The position numbers were made by a program, and so were the translations under genes. A model generated the notes under the pieces. The model was not told the origin of the DNA. It saw only the letters and a list, made by a program, of their open reading frames with translations, and did no database searches. Below are positions 50,386-59,219 of a DNA stretch of 64,000 bases, in pieces (the first letter of the stretch is position 1; each line of letters begins with the position of its first letter). The stretch is from Nocardia yamanashiensis NBRC 100130 (GTDB taxonomy: Bacteria; Actinomycetota; Actinomycetes; Mycobacteriales; Mycobacteriaceae), in the NCBI RefSeq assembly GCF_001613325.1, contig NZ_BDCD01000023.1:1-64000 (forward strand), in the 5' to 3' direction.

Positions 50386-51408
50386 TTCCCGGATCGCGGC
50401 GACGAGCAGGTCCACCCGGGCGGGTTCCCGTACCGCCAGCCGCAGGTGACCCGGGTCCGCGCCGGGGAAGGTGTCCCCGCGCCGTACCGCGATCCCTTTG
50501 TCCGCGAGTCGCTTCCGCAGCAGTTCGGCATCGGGAACCCGGATCCACAGGTACGGTCCCGCCGCCGGTTCGTGCACCTCGATACCGAGTTCCCGCAGCC
50601 GTGGAATCATCGCATCCCGGTGCGCGGCAATGACTTCCGCCTTGCGCTGCGCCTCGGCCACCGCCCGCGGCTCGGCCGTGGCCGCGATCGCCTCCAATTG
50701 CAGCGTGCTCAAAGGCCAGTGCGGCCGCCCGTGATTCAACCGCGCCAGCACCTCCGGCGCGCCCAGCGCATACCCGCACCGCAGCCCGGCCAGCGCCCAG
50801 GTCTTGGTGAGGCTCCGGAACACCAGCAGATCCTCGAAGTCCTTGCCGGCCAACGTCTCCGGCTCCCCCACCACGGCATCGGTGAACGCCTCGTCCACCA
50901 CCACCAGCCGCCCCGGCCGCCGCAAAGCCAGCAGCGACTCCGCCGGATGCAGCACCGACGTCGGATTGGTCGGATTCCCCACCACCACCAGGTCCGCATC
51001 CTCCGGCACCAGCCCGGCATCCAGCAGATACGGCGGCTCCAGCACCACCCGCGCCACCGGCACCCCGCCCTCCCGCAAGGCCAGCTCCGGTTCGGTGAAC
51101 GACGGATGGATCACCGCCGCCAGCTTCGCCCCCAGCCTTGGCAACATGGCGAACCCTTCGGCCACCCCCGCCAGCAACAGCACTTCCTCGGCCCGCCGCC
51201 CGTGCCGCGCAGCCACCAGCTCGCGAACCGCCAGTTCCTCCCCCGCATCCGGGTACCGCCCCAAATCCCCCAGCCGCCGTGCGAGCCGCTCCCGCAACCA
51301 CTCCGGCGGCGCATCCCCCTGCACGTTCACCGCGAAATCGACCATCCCGGGCCGCGCCTCCGCGTCCCCGTGATGCCGCAACCGCTCCCGGTCGACGACC
51401 GAACTCAC
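50374..51408 (-). CDS. CobC-like aminotransferase / threonine-phosphate decarboxylase family (Rv2231c type)
   Basis: This PLP-dependent fold-type I enzyme of the histidinol-phosphate aminotransferase family has NPTNPTSVL, VVDEAFTDAV and the PLP-lysine segment SLTKTWALAGLRCGY. It is placed with cobD and the CobC phosphatase domain gene, so it likely supplies aminopropanol phosphate for cobalamin. From GTG 51408 it has 344 residues, beginning VSSVVDRERLRHHGD before the conserved VDFAVNVQG. The frame stays open to 51858, where it would overlap the divergent ptpA start and add an Ala/Gly/Asp-rich tail without family support. Start uncertain. Confidence 0.85.
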   Translation of the reverse strand: MSSVVDRERLRHHGDAEARPGMVDFAVNVQGDAPPEWLRERLARRLGDLGRYPDAGEELAVRELVAARHGRRAEEVLLLAGVAEGFAMLPRLGAKLAAVIHPSFTEPELALREGGVPVARVVLEPPYLLDAGLVPEDADLVVVGNPTNPTSVLHPAESLLALRRPGRLVVVDEAFTDAVVGEPETLAGKDFEDLLVFRSLTKTWALAGLRCGYALGAPEVLARLNHGRPHWPLSTLQLEAIAATAEPRAVAEAQRKAEVIAAHRDAMIPRLRELGIEVHEPAAGPYLWIRVPDAELLRKRLADKGIAVRRGDTFPGADPGHLRLAVREPARVDLLVAAIREVGL

Positions 51409-51836
51409 ACCCTCGATCTCACTATCGCCCGCACTAGATACGGCGGCGGCCTCGTCGTCCATGCCGGACCAATGACGATCGTTCGCGGCGGCGACGGACC
51501 GGAGGCCGGGATCCCCCGTCACTCCGGCAGTCCGGGCCGCCGGCGTCCCGTTGTGGCCGGGCATCTCGGCTCGGGCGAGTCCGTCGTCCGCCAGGTCGCC
51601 GGTGACCTCGCCCCGGCCCGCGGCCTCGGGAGACCTGCCGTCGAAGGCGACCGCGGCGACCCCCGATTGCGGGCGGACGCCCGCAACGCCGACACGGTCG
51701 GTCGGCATACCGAGGCCGCTGTCCGCTGCGGGCACGGGTGCACCGGCGGCGGGTTCGGGGTGGTGGGCGGTGTCCTGCGGCACAGCAGAACACCCTACGT
51801 GGCCGGGTTCGGGGGGCACCGGACAGAATGGCTGTC

Positions 51837-52328
51837 GTGGGCGAGCTGCATGTGACATTCATCTGCACGGGCAATATCTGTCGATCCCCGATGGCCGAGA
51901 AGATCTTCGCGGCGGAGCTGGAGCGCGCGGGGCTGGCGGATCGGGTGCGGGTGAGCAGTGCCGGGACCGGTGGCTGGCATGTCGGTGACGAGGCCGATCC
52001 GCGCACGACGCGGGAATTGCGGGAGCACGGGTATCCGATCGGGCATACCGCGGCGGTGGTCGGGGACGATCATTTGAGCGCGGATCTGCTGGTCGCCTTG
52101 GACGCGGGGCATGAGCGCGAGCTGGCCGAACTGGGGGTGCCTTCGGAGCGGCGGATGCTGCTGCGGGATTTCGATCCGCACGCGGACAGCATCAGCGTGC
52201 CGGACCCGTACTACGGGGATCAGTCGGATTTCGTGCTGGTGCGGGAGCAGATCGAGGCGGCGGTGCCGGGGCTGCTGAATTGGGTGCGGGAGCAGCTCGG
52301 CGAACCGGCCGAGGGCGATCGGGCATGA
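51837..52328 (+). CDS. ptpA: Low-molecular-weight protein tyrosine phosphatase PtpA
   Basis: From GTG 51837 it has 163 residues. The P-loop CTGNICRS carries the nucleophile C10 and R16, and the general acid is in DPYYGD (123-128). In mycobacteria PtpA is secreted and blocks phagosome maturation, and it is regulated by the kinase PtkA. No ptkA gene is present here; the neighbouring gene on the left is the CobC-like gene. I prefer 51837 because CAGAAT lies 7 nt upstream and the N-terminus matches the M. tuberculosis length; ATG 51828 is the alternative. The stop overlaps the SURF1 start. Confidence 0.95.
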   Translation: MGELHVTFICTGNICRSPMAEKIFAAELERAGLADRVRVSSAGTGGWHVGDEADPRTTRELREHGYPIGHTAAVVGDDHLSADLLVALDAGHERELAELGVPSERRMLLRDFDPHADSISVPDPYYGDQSDFVLVREQIEAAVPGLLNWVREQLGEPAEGDRA

Positions 52329-53302
52329 CCGGCGCGAAATCGTCGCTGCCGCGCCGCCTGACCTTCCTGCTGCGGCCGAGCTGGATCATTCTGGCGGTCA
52401 TCGTGGCCGGGTTCGCGTACCTGTGTTTCTCGGTGCTCGCGCCGTGGCAGCTCAACAAGAACACCAGCACCTCCGAACGCAATCAGCGCATCTCGGATTC
52501 GGTCGATGCCGCCCCCGTCGACGTCACCAGCATGTTCGGCCAGTCCGGCAAGGACACCGAATGGCGGCGGGTGACGGCGAACGGTGCGTATCTGCCCGAT
52601 TCGACGGTGCTGGTCCGGCTGCGTCATCTGGATTCCGCGCCCGCCTACACCGTGCTCGCGGCCTTCCGGCTCGACGACGGGCGCACCGTGCTGGTGGATC
52701 GCGGTCAGATCGCCGCGGTGAACGGCACTCGCCCGCCGGTCATTCCCGCACCGCCGACCGGACCGCAGCACCTGGAAGCCCGGGTGCGCGCCTCGGAGGG
52801 CATCGTCGAATCCAAGCCGCCGGTGACCGAAGACGGCTACCGCCAGGTCTATTCGATCGACACCGTCCAGGAATCCACGGTCCTGGACGTCCCGCTCACG
52901 CCGATTCCCACGAATGCGCGCGGCGGTTATCTCCAGCTCGCCGAGCAGCAGCCCGGCGTCTTCACCCCCGACCCTCTGCCTCAGCTCGACGCCGGTCCTT
53001 ACCTGTCCTACGGCCTGCAATGGCTGGCCTTCGGCATCATGGCTCCGCTCGGTCTCGGCTACTTCGTGTACGCCGAGATCCGGGCCCGCCGCCGGGAACG
53101 CGCCGAAACCGCACCCGCCGAACCGAATCCGCCGGTGACCGAATCCCGGGCAACGGAATCCACCACCGAGCCCGCAACCACCGAGCACACCGACGATTCC
53201 CCGGCGACCGAACAACCGCCCGCCGAACCGCAGCCTCCGCAACCCAAGCCGGTCTCCAACGAGGCCCGCCTCGCCGACCGCTACGGCGGCACCCGCCGCT
53301 GA
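52325..53302 (+). CDS. SURF1-family cytochrome oxidase assembly protein
   Basis: This 325-residue protein has two membrane helices, near 19-38 and near 225-250. The domain between them (SVLAPWQLNKN..., then LVDRGQIAAVNGTRPPVIP) is the SURF1 fold that helps insert heme a into cytochrome c oxidase. After the second helix comes a 75-residue Glu/Pro/Thr-rich cytoplasmic tail. ATG overlaps the ptpA stop by 4 nt (ATGA), so the two are coupled, as in M. tuberculosis Rv2234-Rv2235. Confidence 0.92.
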   Translation: MTGAKSSLPRRLTFLLRPSWIILAVIVAGFAYLCFSVLAPWQLNKNTSTSERNQRISDSVDAAPVDVTSMFGQSGKDTEWRRVTANGAYLPDSTVLVRLRHLDSAPAYTVLAAFRLDDGRTVLVDRGQIAAVNGTRPPVIPAPPTGPQHLEARVRASEGIVESKPPVTEDGYRQVYSIDTVQESTVLDVPLTPIPTNARGGYLQLAEQQPGVFTPDPLPQLDAGPYLSYGLQWLAFGIMAPLGLGYFVYAEIRARRRERAETAPAEPNPPVTESRATESTTEPATTEHTDDSPATEQPPAEPQPPQPKPVSNEARLADRYGGTRR

Positions 53303-53347
53303 GCACCGGGTGCCGGGCGGCCCGGGCTCGGTGGCTAACCTCGCGAG

Positions 53348-54319
53348 GTGGGTAAGAAGACTGCTGCCGCCGCCGGGGTGCTGCTCGGATTCGCGATGGA
53401 CCGGGTACTCGGCGATCCGCGCCGCGGGCATCCGGTGGCCGGGTTCGGTTCGGCGGCAATGGCGGTCGAGCAGGTCACCTATCGGGACGCCCGGACCGCC
53501 GGCATCGTGCACGAGGTGGTGCTGGTCGGAGCGATCGCCGGGCTGGGAGCCGGGCTCGCGGGCAGTGTGGGCGCGACCGGATCGAGCGGGACGCGAAGTG
53601 GGTTCGCACGCTGGGCGGCCGAAGCGGGGCTGACCGCGCTGGCCACCTGGACGGTGCTGGGCGGTACCACCCTCGCCGAAACCGGGCGCGCCATGGCGGA
53701 TCGCCTCGAGTCCGGCGATATCGACGGCGCGCGAGAGTTGCTGCCGTCCCTGTGCGGTCGCGACCCCGCGGTCCTGGATGCCGACGGACTGGCCCGCGCC
53801 GCCCTGGAATCGATCGCCGAGAACACCTCGGATGCGACTGTGGCCCCGCTGTTCTGGGGCGCGGTCGCCGGTGTCCCCGGCCTGCTGGGCTATCGCGCGG
53901 TCAACACTCTCGACGCCATGGTCGGCTACCGCAACGAGCGCTACGAGAATTTCGGCTGGGCCGCCGCCCGCACCGACGACGTGGCCAATCTGGCTCCGGC
54001 TCGCATCGCGGGCACGTTCACGACCCTGCTCGCTCCACTGGTCGGCGGCCGTCCCGCTGCGGCCTGGCGCGCGTGGCGACGCGACGCCGGGAAGCATCCC
54101 AGCCCGAATGCCGGTGTGGCGGAAGCCTCCATGGCCGGAGCGCTCGGCGTCACCCTCGGCGGTCGCACGCAATACCGCCACGGCACGGAACTCCGGCCCA
54201 CCCTCGGCGACGGCCCTGCGCCGAAGGTGCCGGATCTGCGCCGCGCCGTACGTCTCTCCGAAGCGGTCCAACTGGCCTCAGCGCTGACCGCCGCGCTGGC
54301 CTTGGCGCTGCGCTCCTGA
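53348..54319 (+). CDS. cobD: Adenosylcobinamide-phosphate synthase CobD/CbiB
   Basis: This 323-residue membrane protein attaches aminopropanol(-phosphate) to adenosylcobyric acid in cobalamin synthesis. Motifs visible are DRVLGDPRRGHPV near the N-terminus, ESIAENTSDATVAPLFWGAVAGVPG and NTLDAMVGYRNERYENFGWAAARTDD in the middle; these define the family. TAACCT lies 6 nt before the GTG at 53348, in leaderless style. The gene lies on the plus strand, while mycobacterial cobD (Rv2236c) is opposite, so a local inversion relative to that genome is likely. Confidence 0.95.
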   Translation: MGKKTAAAAGVLLGFAMDRVLGDPRRGHPVAGFGSAAMAVEQVTYRDARTAGIVHEVVLVGAIAGLGAGLAGSVGATGSSGTRSGFARWAAEAGLTALATWTVLGGTTLAETGRAMADRLESGDIDGARELLPSLCGRDPAVLDADGLARAALESIAENTSDATVAPLFWGAVAGVPGLLGYRAVNTLDAMVGYRNERYENFGWAAARTDDVANLAPARIAGTFTTLLAPLVGGRPAAAWRAWRRDAGKHPSPNAGVAEASMAGALGVTLGGRTQYRHGTELRPTLGDGPAPKVPDLRRAVRLSEAVQLASALTAALALALRS

Positions 54320-54469
54320 TCCGAGCCCGGGTTCGCAACCACCCGCAACTGATCTTGAAACCATCCCTCCTGTCACCCCTGACCAGCCGAATGTCACAGT
54401 TGTCCGAACGGTTTCGTCGTTTCGGTGACCAGCCGGAATGGGCGAGTGGGAACGAACTGTGAGGCGAGA

Positions 54470-55420
54470 ATGAGCGACGAACGGCATGGCGTGCCTGATC
54501 AGGCCGAGTTGGCGCGGCAGTTCGAGGAGCACCGCGTATACCTGCGGCGGGTCGCGTACAGCACGCTCGGCAGCCTCAGCGATGCCGACGACGTGGTGCA
54601 GGAAGCCTGGCTGCGCCTGCAGCGGTATTACGAGACCAGTCCGGAGGGCGCGGGCATCGAGAACCTGCGCGCCTGGCTGACCACGGTCACCGGCCGGCTG
54701 GCCCTCGATCATCTGGGCTCGGCGCGAGCGCGGCGCGAACAGTACGTGGGCGAATGGCTCCCCGAACCCGAAATCACCAATTGGGACGATCCGGCCGACC
54801 GCGTCACCCAGGACGAGCGCGTCACCACCGCCCTGCTGGTGGTGCTGGAATCCCTGTCCCCCGCCGAGCGCACCGCCTTCGTGCTCCAGGACGTGTTCGG
54901 CATGACCGGCCCCGAGGTCGCCGAGGTGGTGGGGCGCACCCCGGCCGCGGTGCGGCAGTTGGCTTCCCGCGCCCGCAAGCACGTCGAGCAGGGCACCCCG
55001 CGCTTCCCGGCCAGCCCGGACGAGCACGAGAAGGTGGTGTCGGCGTTCGCGCTGGCCTGGCGTTCCGGCGATCTGAGCGCGCTGCTCGGCGTGCTCGACG
55101 CCGAGGTCACCTTCACCGCCGACGGCGGCGGCAAGGTCAATGCCTTCCGCATCCCGCTGCACGGCGCGGACACGGTGGCGGCCACACTGCTCGGTTTCCT
55201 GCGGCACGCCGCGGAGATCGGCGGGGCCTGGGGCCGTTCGGTCATGGTCAACGGCCGCCCCGGCCTGGTGGTGTTCGACGGTCAGCACACGGGCGTGTTC
55301 TCGTTCACCATCGACGAGGGCCGGATCACCAATATCGATGTGGTGCGCAACCCCGACAAGCTGCGCAATCTGCCGACCGACGGCGGGCCGGACTGGGCGC
55401 TGGGCGAATCGGAGAACTGA
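54470..55420 (+). CDS. ECF41-type RNA polymerase sigma factor (SigJ-like)
   Basis: This 316-residue factor has sigma-70 region 2 (about 20-80, with DADDVVQEAWL) and region 4 (about 125-175), plus a C-terminal SnoaL-like domain. The ECF41 marks are all present: WLPEP (96-100) between the two regions, DGGGK (218-222) and NPDKL (294-298). In this class the C-terminal domain acts as a built-in regulator in place of an anti-sigma factor. Its usual neighbour, a carboxymuconolactone decarboxylase, oxidoreductase or epimerase gene, is absent. GAGGCGAGA lies before the ATG at 54470. Confidence 0.93.
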   Translation: MSDERHGVPDQAELARQFEEHRVYLRRVAYSTLGSLSDADDVVQEAWLRLQRYYETSPEGAGIENLRAWLTTVTGRLALDHLGSARARREQYVGEWLPEPEITNWDDPADRVTQDERVTTALLVVLESLSPAERTAFVLQDVFGMTGPEVAEVVGRTPAAVRQLASRARKHVEQGTPRFPASPDEHEKVVSAFALAWRSGDLSALLGVLDAEVTFTADGGGKVNAFRIPLHGADTVAATLLGFLRHAAEIGGAWGRSVMVNGRPGLVVFDGQHTGVFSFTIDEGRITNIDVVRNPDKLRNLPTDGGPDWALGESEN

Positions 55421-55428
55421 ACGGAAGA

Positions 55429-55465
55429 AAAGGGCCCGCAATCGGATTCCGATTGCGGGCCCTTT
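55429..55465. terminator. Bidirectional terminator between sigma factor and ald
   Basis: A perfect 18-bp stem (55429-55446 with 55448-55465) has A's on one side and T's on the other, so it can stop transcription from either strand. It lies between the convergent sigma factor and alanine dehydrogenase genes. Confidence 0.93.
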
Positions 55466-55478
55466 CCGCAACCGAACC

Positions 55479-56588
55479 TCAGGACGCGGTGCCGTGCAGC
55501 ATGCGCAGACCGTGCGCGGCCGCGACCTCCGGCGAGTACAGCTCCCCCGCATCCGCGGTAAGTCCTTGCGCCAGGCCGTGATCCGCGTCGCAGGCGGCCC
55601 GCCAGCCCAGATCGGCGATGGCCCGCACATACGGCAGCGTGGCATTGGTGAGCGCGACGGTCGAGGTGTGCGGCACCGCGCCCGGCATGTTCGCCACGCA
55701 ATAGAACACCGAATCCGCCACCCGGAAGGTGGGTTTCGCGTGCGTGGTGGGATGCGAACTCTCGAAGCACCCGCCCTGATCGATGGCGATGTCCACCAGC
55801 ACCGATCCCGGCCGCATCCCCGCGACCAGGCTGTCGGGCACCAGTTTCGGCGCCCGCGCCCCGGGCACCAGCACCGACCCGATCACCAGATCCGCTGCCA
55901 GCACCGATTTCTCGACCTCGTGCGCATTGGACCCGACGGTGTCCACGCGCCCGCCGAACCGGGCGTCGAGCTCCCGCAGCCGCGCGAGATTGGTGTCCAG
56001 CACGGTGACCCGCGCCCCCATCCCGAGCGCCACGGTGGCCGCACTGCTGCCCGCCACCCCGCCGCCGAGCACCACCACATCGGCGGGCCGCACCCCGGGC
56101 ACCCCGCCCAGCAGCACGCCTTCCCCGCCCTGCGGCGACATCAGGTGATAGGCCCCCACCTGAGACCCGAGCTTCCCCGCCACTTCACTCATCGGCGCGA
56201 GCAATGGCAAGGACCCGTCCCGCCCCCGCACCGTCTCGTACGCGATGGCCGTGATCCCCGACCGCAGCACCGCCTCGGTGCACTCCCGCGACGCCGCCAG
56301 ATGCAGGAACGTGAACAGCGTCTGCCCGGCCCGCATGCGCGGATATTCCACGGCGACAGGTTCTTTCACCTTCAATACCAGTTCCGCCGCCGCCCACACC
56401 TCGTCGGCGCTCCCCATCGGCCGCGCCCCGGCGGCCAGGTACTCCTGATCCCCGAACCCGGACCCGGCCCCCGCCCCGGCTTCGATCAGCACCTCGTGAC
56501 CGTGCCGCACCAGCTCCCCGGCTCCCGCCGGCGTCAGCGCGACCCGAAACTCCTGCTCCTTGACCTCCCGTGGCACCCCAATTCTCAT
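55479..56588 (-). CDS. ald: L-alanine dehydrogenase
   Basis: This 369-residue enzyme interconverts alanine and pyruvate with NADH. It starts MRIGVPREVKEQEFRVALTP, the usual N-terminus. Catalytic K75 (VLKVKEP) and H96 (FTFLHLAAS) and the NAD motif LGGGVAGSSAATVALGMGA are present, so it should be active. ATG 56588 is chosen over one at 56597 because it gives the family N-terminus. In mycobacteria ald is turned on by alanine through AldR, but no regulator gene is near. Confidence 0.95.
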   Translation of the reverse strand: MRIGVPREVKEQEFRVALTPAGAGELVRHGHEVLIEAGAGAGSGFGDQEYLAAGARPMGSADEVWAAAELVLKVKEPVAVEYPRMRAGQTLFTFLHLAASRECTEAVLRSGITAIAYETVRGRDGSLPLLAPMSEVAGKLGSQVGAYHLMSPQGGEGVLLGGVPGVRPADVVVLGGGVAGSSAATVALGMGARVTVLDTNLARLRELDARFGGRVDTVGSNAHEVEKSVLAADLVIGSVLVPGARAPKLVPDSLVAGMRPGSVLVDIAIDQGGCFESSHPTTHAKPTFRVADSVFYCVANMPGAVPHTSTVALTNATLPYVRAIADLGWRAACDADHGLAQGLTADAGELYSPEVAAAHGLRMLHGTAS

Positions 56589-56647
56589 ACCCGCCATAGT
56601 CACCCACCCCGCCCCGCGCGGCCGCCATCGCCACACCCCTCGAACGG

Positions 56648-56698
56648 CCGGAAACCGGTGGAGATATCGCCCGGGTGGGCGTCTCCACCGGTTTCCGG
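56648..56698 (-). terminator. Terminator/cruciform between MBL and ald genes
   Basis: Perfect 17-bp arms (CCGGAAACCGGTGGAGA at 56648-56664 and its complement at 56682-56698) enclose a smaller CGCCC/GGGCG stem. It lies just after the MBL gene and before ald on the minus strand. No T-tract. Confidence 0.7.
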
Positions 56699-56715
56699 TG
56701 CGCTCGGAGCCGGGC

Positions 56716-57504
56716 TCAGGAAGCCGCCAGCACCAGGGCTTCGCCCGGGGTCGGGATGCGGAGTACGGCTGCGCGACCGGCGTATTCGAAATTGCGGGTC
56801 AGGTAGTCGAGGTTCTCGGAGAAGTGCGCCCAGCCCTCGGCGTGCACGGGGACGATGAGCGCGTCGCCCAGGGCCTGCGAGGCCTTGACCGCGGTGCGGC
56901 CGTTCAGGGTCACGTCGGTGTCGCCGTAGCGGCCCGGGTTCGCCGCGCCGACATTCAGGATGGCGATATCGATGCGGCCGATGCGCTCGGCGATCTGCTC
57001 GACCAGTTCGACCGAGGCGTTGTCGCCGGAGACGTAGACGGTGGGCAGGCCGTCGGCGGTGAGCACGAACCCGGTGACCACGCCGGACACCGCTTCCGCG
57101 CCTTCCGGCCCGTGCAGGGCGGGCACGCCGGTGACGGTGACGTCGCCGATCACCACCGATTCCCAGTTCCGCAGTCCGGTAACGCCTTCCACGCGGGCGG
57201 CGGCGTCGGGGGTGGACAGCACCGTGTCCACACCGGTCAGGAACGCCCGCCCGGAGGTATCCAGATTGTCGGGGTGCTGATCGTGCGACAGCAGCACCAC
57301 GTCCACCGCGCCGATCCGGTCCGCGGGCACGGCGGGCCCGGTCAGCTTGTGCAGGGTGAGCACACCCAGGTCGTAATCGCCCGGCTCGTCGAACGTGGGA
57401 TCGGTCAGCCAGGTCAGGTTGCCGTATTCGAAGCGCACCGTGGGTCCGCCGATGTGCAGGAGCTCGATGGTGGCGGGGGCTGTGGTCTCGATCGTGTTCG
57501 TCAT
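56716..57504 (-). CDS. MBL-fold metallohydrolase (UlaG-like)
   Basis: This 262-residue protein of the metallo-beta-lactamase fold has the metal motif LLSHDQHPDNLD (HxxHxDN, where the second His pair of HxHxDH is partly altered). Later ligands are in VPALHGPEG, VSGDNAS and PVHAEGWAH. This UlaG-like type commonly opens lactones or phosphoesters. ATG at 57504 is preceded by CAAGCT with 7 nt spacing. It is divergent from the GlxA-type regulator gene, 71 bp away, and may be its target. Confidence 0.85.
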   Translation of the reverse strand: MTNTIETTAPATIELLHIGGPTVRFEYGNLTWLTDPTFDEPGDYDLGVLTLHKLTGPAVPADRIGAVDVVLLSHDQHPDNLDTSGRAFLTGVDTVLSTPDAAARVEGVTGLRNWESVVIGDVTVTGVPALHGPEGAEAVSGVVTGFVLTADGLPTVYVSGDNASVELVEQIAERIGRIDIAILNVGAANPGRYGDTDVTLNGRTAVKASQALGDALIVPVHAEGWAHFSENLDYLTRNFEYAGRAAVLRIPTPGEALVLAAS

Positions 57505-57563
57505 GAGAGGAAGCTTGCCCCCGCAAGATCATCGGCAACAGTGGCCCGAAGGCCGGGCTTCGA

Positions 57564-57576
57564 TAAAATCGGGCCA
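57564..57576 (+). promoter_or_regulatory. -10-like box for leaderless GlxA-type regulator start
   Basis: TAAAAT (57564-57569), a 6-nt spacer, then ATG 57576. The -10 is among the best in the window and no Shine-Dalgarno is seen. Confidence 0.5.
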
Positions 57577-58529
57577 TGCATGAAGTGGCGGTGCTGGCGT
57601 TCGATCGGATCAGCCCATTCCACCTGTCGGTGCCGACCCTGGTGTTCGGGCGGATCGGCGCGGGGGCGGGCGACCGCACGCCGTATCGCGTGCGCGTCTG
57701 CGCCGAACAGCCCGGAATCCTATCCACCCCAGCCGGTTTCGACATCGTCGTGCAGCACGGGCTGGAGGCGGTGGAGAACGCCGAGACGGTGGTCGTGCCC
57801 AGCTGGGAGCGGCACCGGCCGCTCCCCGACCCGGTCCGCGACGCGCTGCGGGTCGCGCACGAACGCGGCGCGCGCATCGTCGGCCTGTGCCTGGGCGCGT
57901 GGGCGATCGCCGCCAGCGGCCTGGCCGACGGGCGCGAGATCACCACGCACTGGTCGGCCGCACCGGAATTGGCCCGCGCCTTCCCCGATGTCATGGTCCG
58001 CGCCGACTCGCTGTGGACCGACCACGGCGATCTCATCACCTCCGCGGGCGTGGCCGCCGCCCTGGACTGCTGCCTGCATCTGATCCGCACCGACCACGGC
58101 AGCCGCACCGCCACCGAGCTGGCCCGCGATCTGGTGCTGGCCCCGCACCGCAGCGGCTCGCAAGCCCAGTACATCCCGGTCGCGGTCCCGGAGGCCCTGG
58201 ACGACGACCCCATCGAGCACGCGATGGTCTGGGCGCGAACCCATCTCGACACCTCCGTCGATCTCGACACCTGGGCCCGCACCGCGCTCATGTCCCGCCG
58301 CACCTTCACCCGCCGCTTCCGCGAACGCACCGGTTCCAGTCCGCAGCAGTGGCTGCTGCACCAGCGCGTGGACCGCGCCCGCCTGCTGCTGGAATCCACC
58401 GACGACACCATGGAACGCGTCGCCTCGGAAGCCGGCCTGGGCACCGCCGTGAACTTGCGCCACCACTTCCACCGCCTGCTCGGCACCACCCCCGCCGCCC
58501 ATCGCGCCCTCTTCCGCAGGGCCGCCTAG
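57576..58529 (+). CDS. GlxA-family AraC-type transcriptional regulator with DJ-1/PfpI domain
   Basis: This 317-residue regulator has an N-terminal PfpI/DJ-1 domain (about 1-190), with the nucleophile-elbow motif IVGLCLGAWAIAASGL. The C-terminal AraC helix-turn-helix pair (about 215-315) reads TALMSRRTFTRRFRERTG and AGLGTAVNLRHHFHRLLGTTP. Cysteine in the elbow is kept, but amidase activity is not implied. A small-molecule sensing role is the family model. It is divergent from the MBL gene and followed by a carbonic anhydrase gene. Leaderless start likely. Confidence 0.9.
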   Translation: MHEVAVLAFDRISPFHLSVPTLVFGRIGAGAGDRTPYRVRVCAEQPGILSTPAGFDIVVQHGLEAVENAETVVVPSWERHRPLPDPVRDALRVAHERGARIVGLCLGAWAIAASGLADGREITTHWSAAPELARAFPDVMVRADSLWTDHGDLITSAGVAAALDCCLHLIRTDHGSRTATELARDLVLAPHRSGSQAQYIPVAVPEALDDDPIEHAMVWARTHLDTSVDLDTWARTALMSRRTFTRRFRERTGSSPQQWLLHQRVDRARLLLESTDDTMERVASEAGLGTAVNLRHHFHRLLGTTPAAHRALFRRAA

Positions 58530-58549
58530 GCGGCCGTCACCCCGCCCAC

Positions 58550-58563
58550 TAGGTTCTCGATCA
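58550..58563 (+). promoter_or_regulatory. -10-like box for leaderless gamma-CA start
   Basis: TAGGTT (58550-58555), a 7-nt spacer and ATG 58563 match the recurrent layout. Confidence 0.45.
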
Positions 58564-59078
58564 TGAGGATTCAGCTGGGCGAGCACGCGCCGCAGATCGA
58601 CGAGAGCGCGTGGATCGCGCCGAACGCCACCATCATCGGCCGGGTGCGCCTGGAAGCCGAAGTGAGCATTTGGTATTCGGCGGTGCTGCGCGGCGATATC
58701 GAGGACATCAGCGTCGGCGCGCGCTCCAATATCCAGGACGGCTGCGTGCTGCACGCCGATCCGGGCTTCCCGCTCACCGTCGGCTCCGGAGTCTCGGTGG
58801 GCCACAATGCGATCCTGCACGGCTGCACCGTCGGCGACGATGTGCTGGTCGGCATGGGCGCCACCGTGCTCAACGGCGCGGTGATCGGCGCGGGCAGCCT
58901 GATCGCCGCCAATGCCCTGATTCCCGAAGGCGCGCAGATCCCGCCCGGTTCGCTGGTGGCGGGCGTCCCCGGCAAGGTGCGGCGCGAACTGAGCGAGGCC
59001 GAATTGGACCGCATCAAGCTGAATGCCGCGGTGTACCTGCACAACACGAGCCTGCACCGCCAGGGTCAAGAGGCGTGA
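58563..59078 (+). CDS. Gamma-class carbonic anhydrase-family protein
   Basis: This 171-residue left-handed beta-helix protein of hexapeptide repeats has metal-ligand histidines in VLHADPGFPLTV, VGHNAILHGC (H81 and H86 region). Gamma-CA proteins hydrate CO2 or serve other roles; activity cannot be assumed. TAGGTT lies 7 nt before the ATG at 58563, so the start is leaderless-type. It follows the GlxA gene by 33 nt and has its own promoter. Confidence 0.92.
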   Translation: MRIQLGEHAPQIDESAWIAPNATIIGRVRLEAEVSIWYSAVLRGDIEDISVGARSNIQDGCVLHADPGFPLTVGSGVSVGHNAILHGCTVGDDVLVGMGATVLNGAVIGAGSLIAANALIPEGAQIPPGSLVAGVPGKVRRELSEAELDRIKLNAAVYLHNTSLHRQGQEA

Positions 59079-59219
59079 CTGACGGGGGTGCGTGAGATAT
59101 CCCACACTGAACAAGCGACCATATAAGGCACTGCTAACATCGCCAGCAGCGTTCCCGGCGGCCCGGGCATTGCCGCCGCCGCCGCGGTGCGCGCACGGGG
59201 CTAGCAGGAGGTTTATCCG

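Noticed and set aside
56648..56698. Insertion-sequence terminal repeats around the 17-bp inverted arms
   Set aside because: The arms are only 17 nt apart with no transposase and no target duplication. It is a hairpin or terminator.
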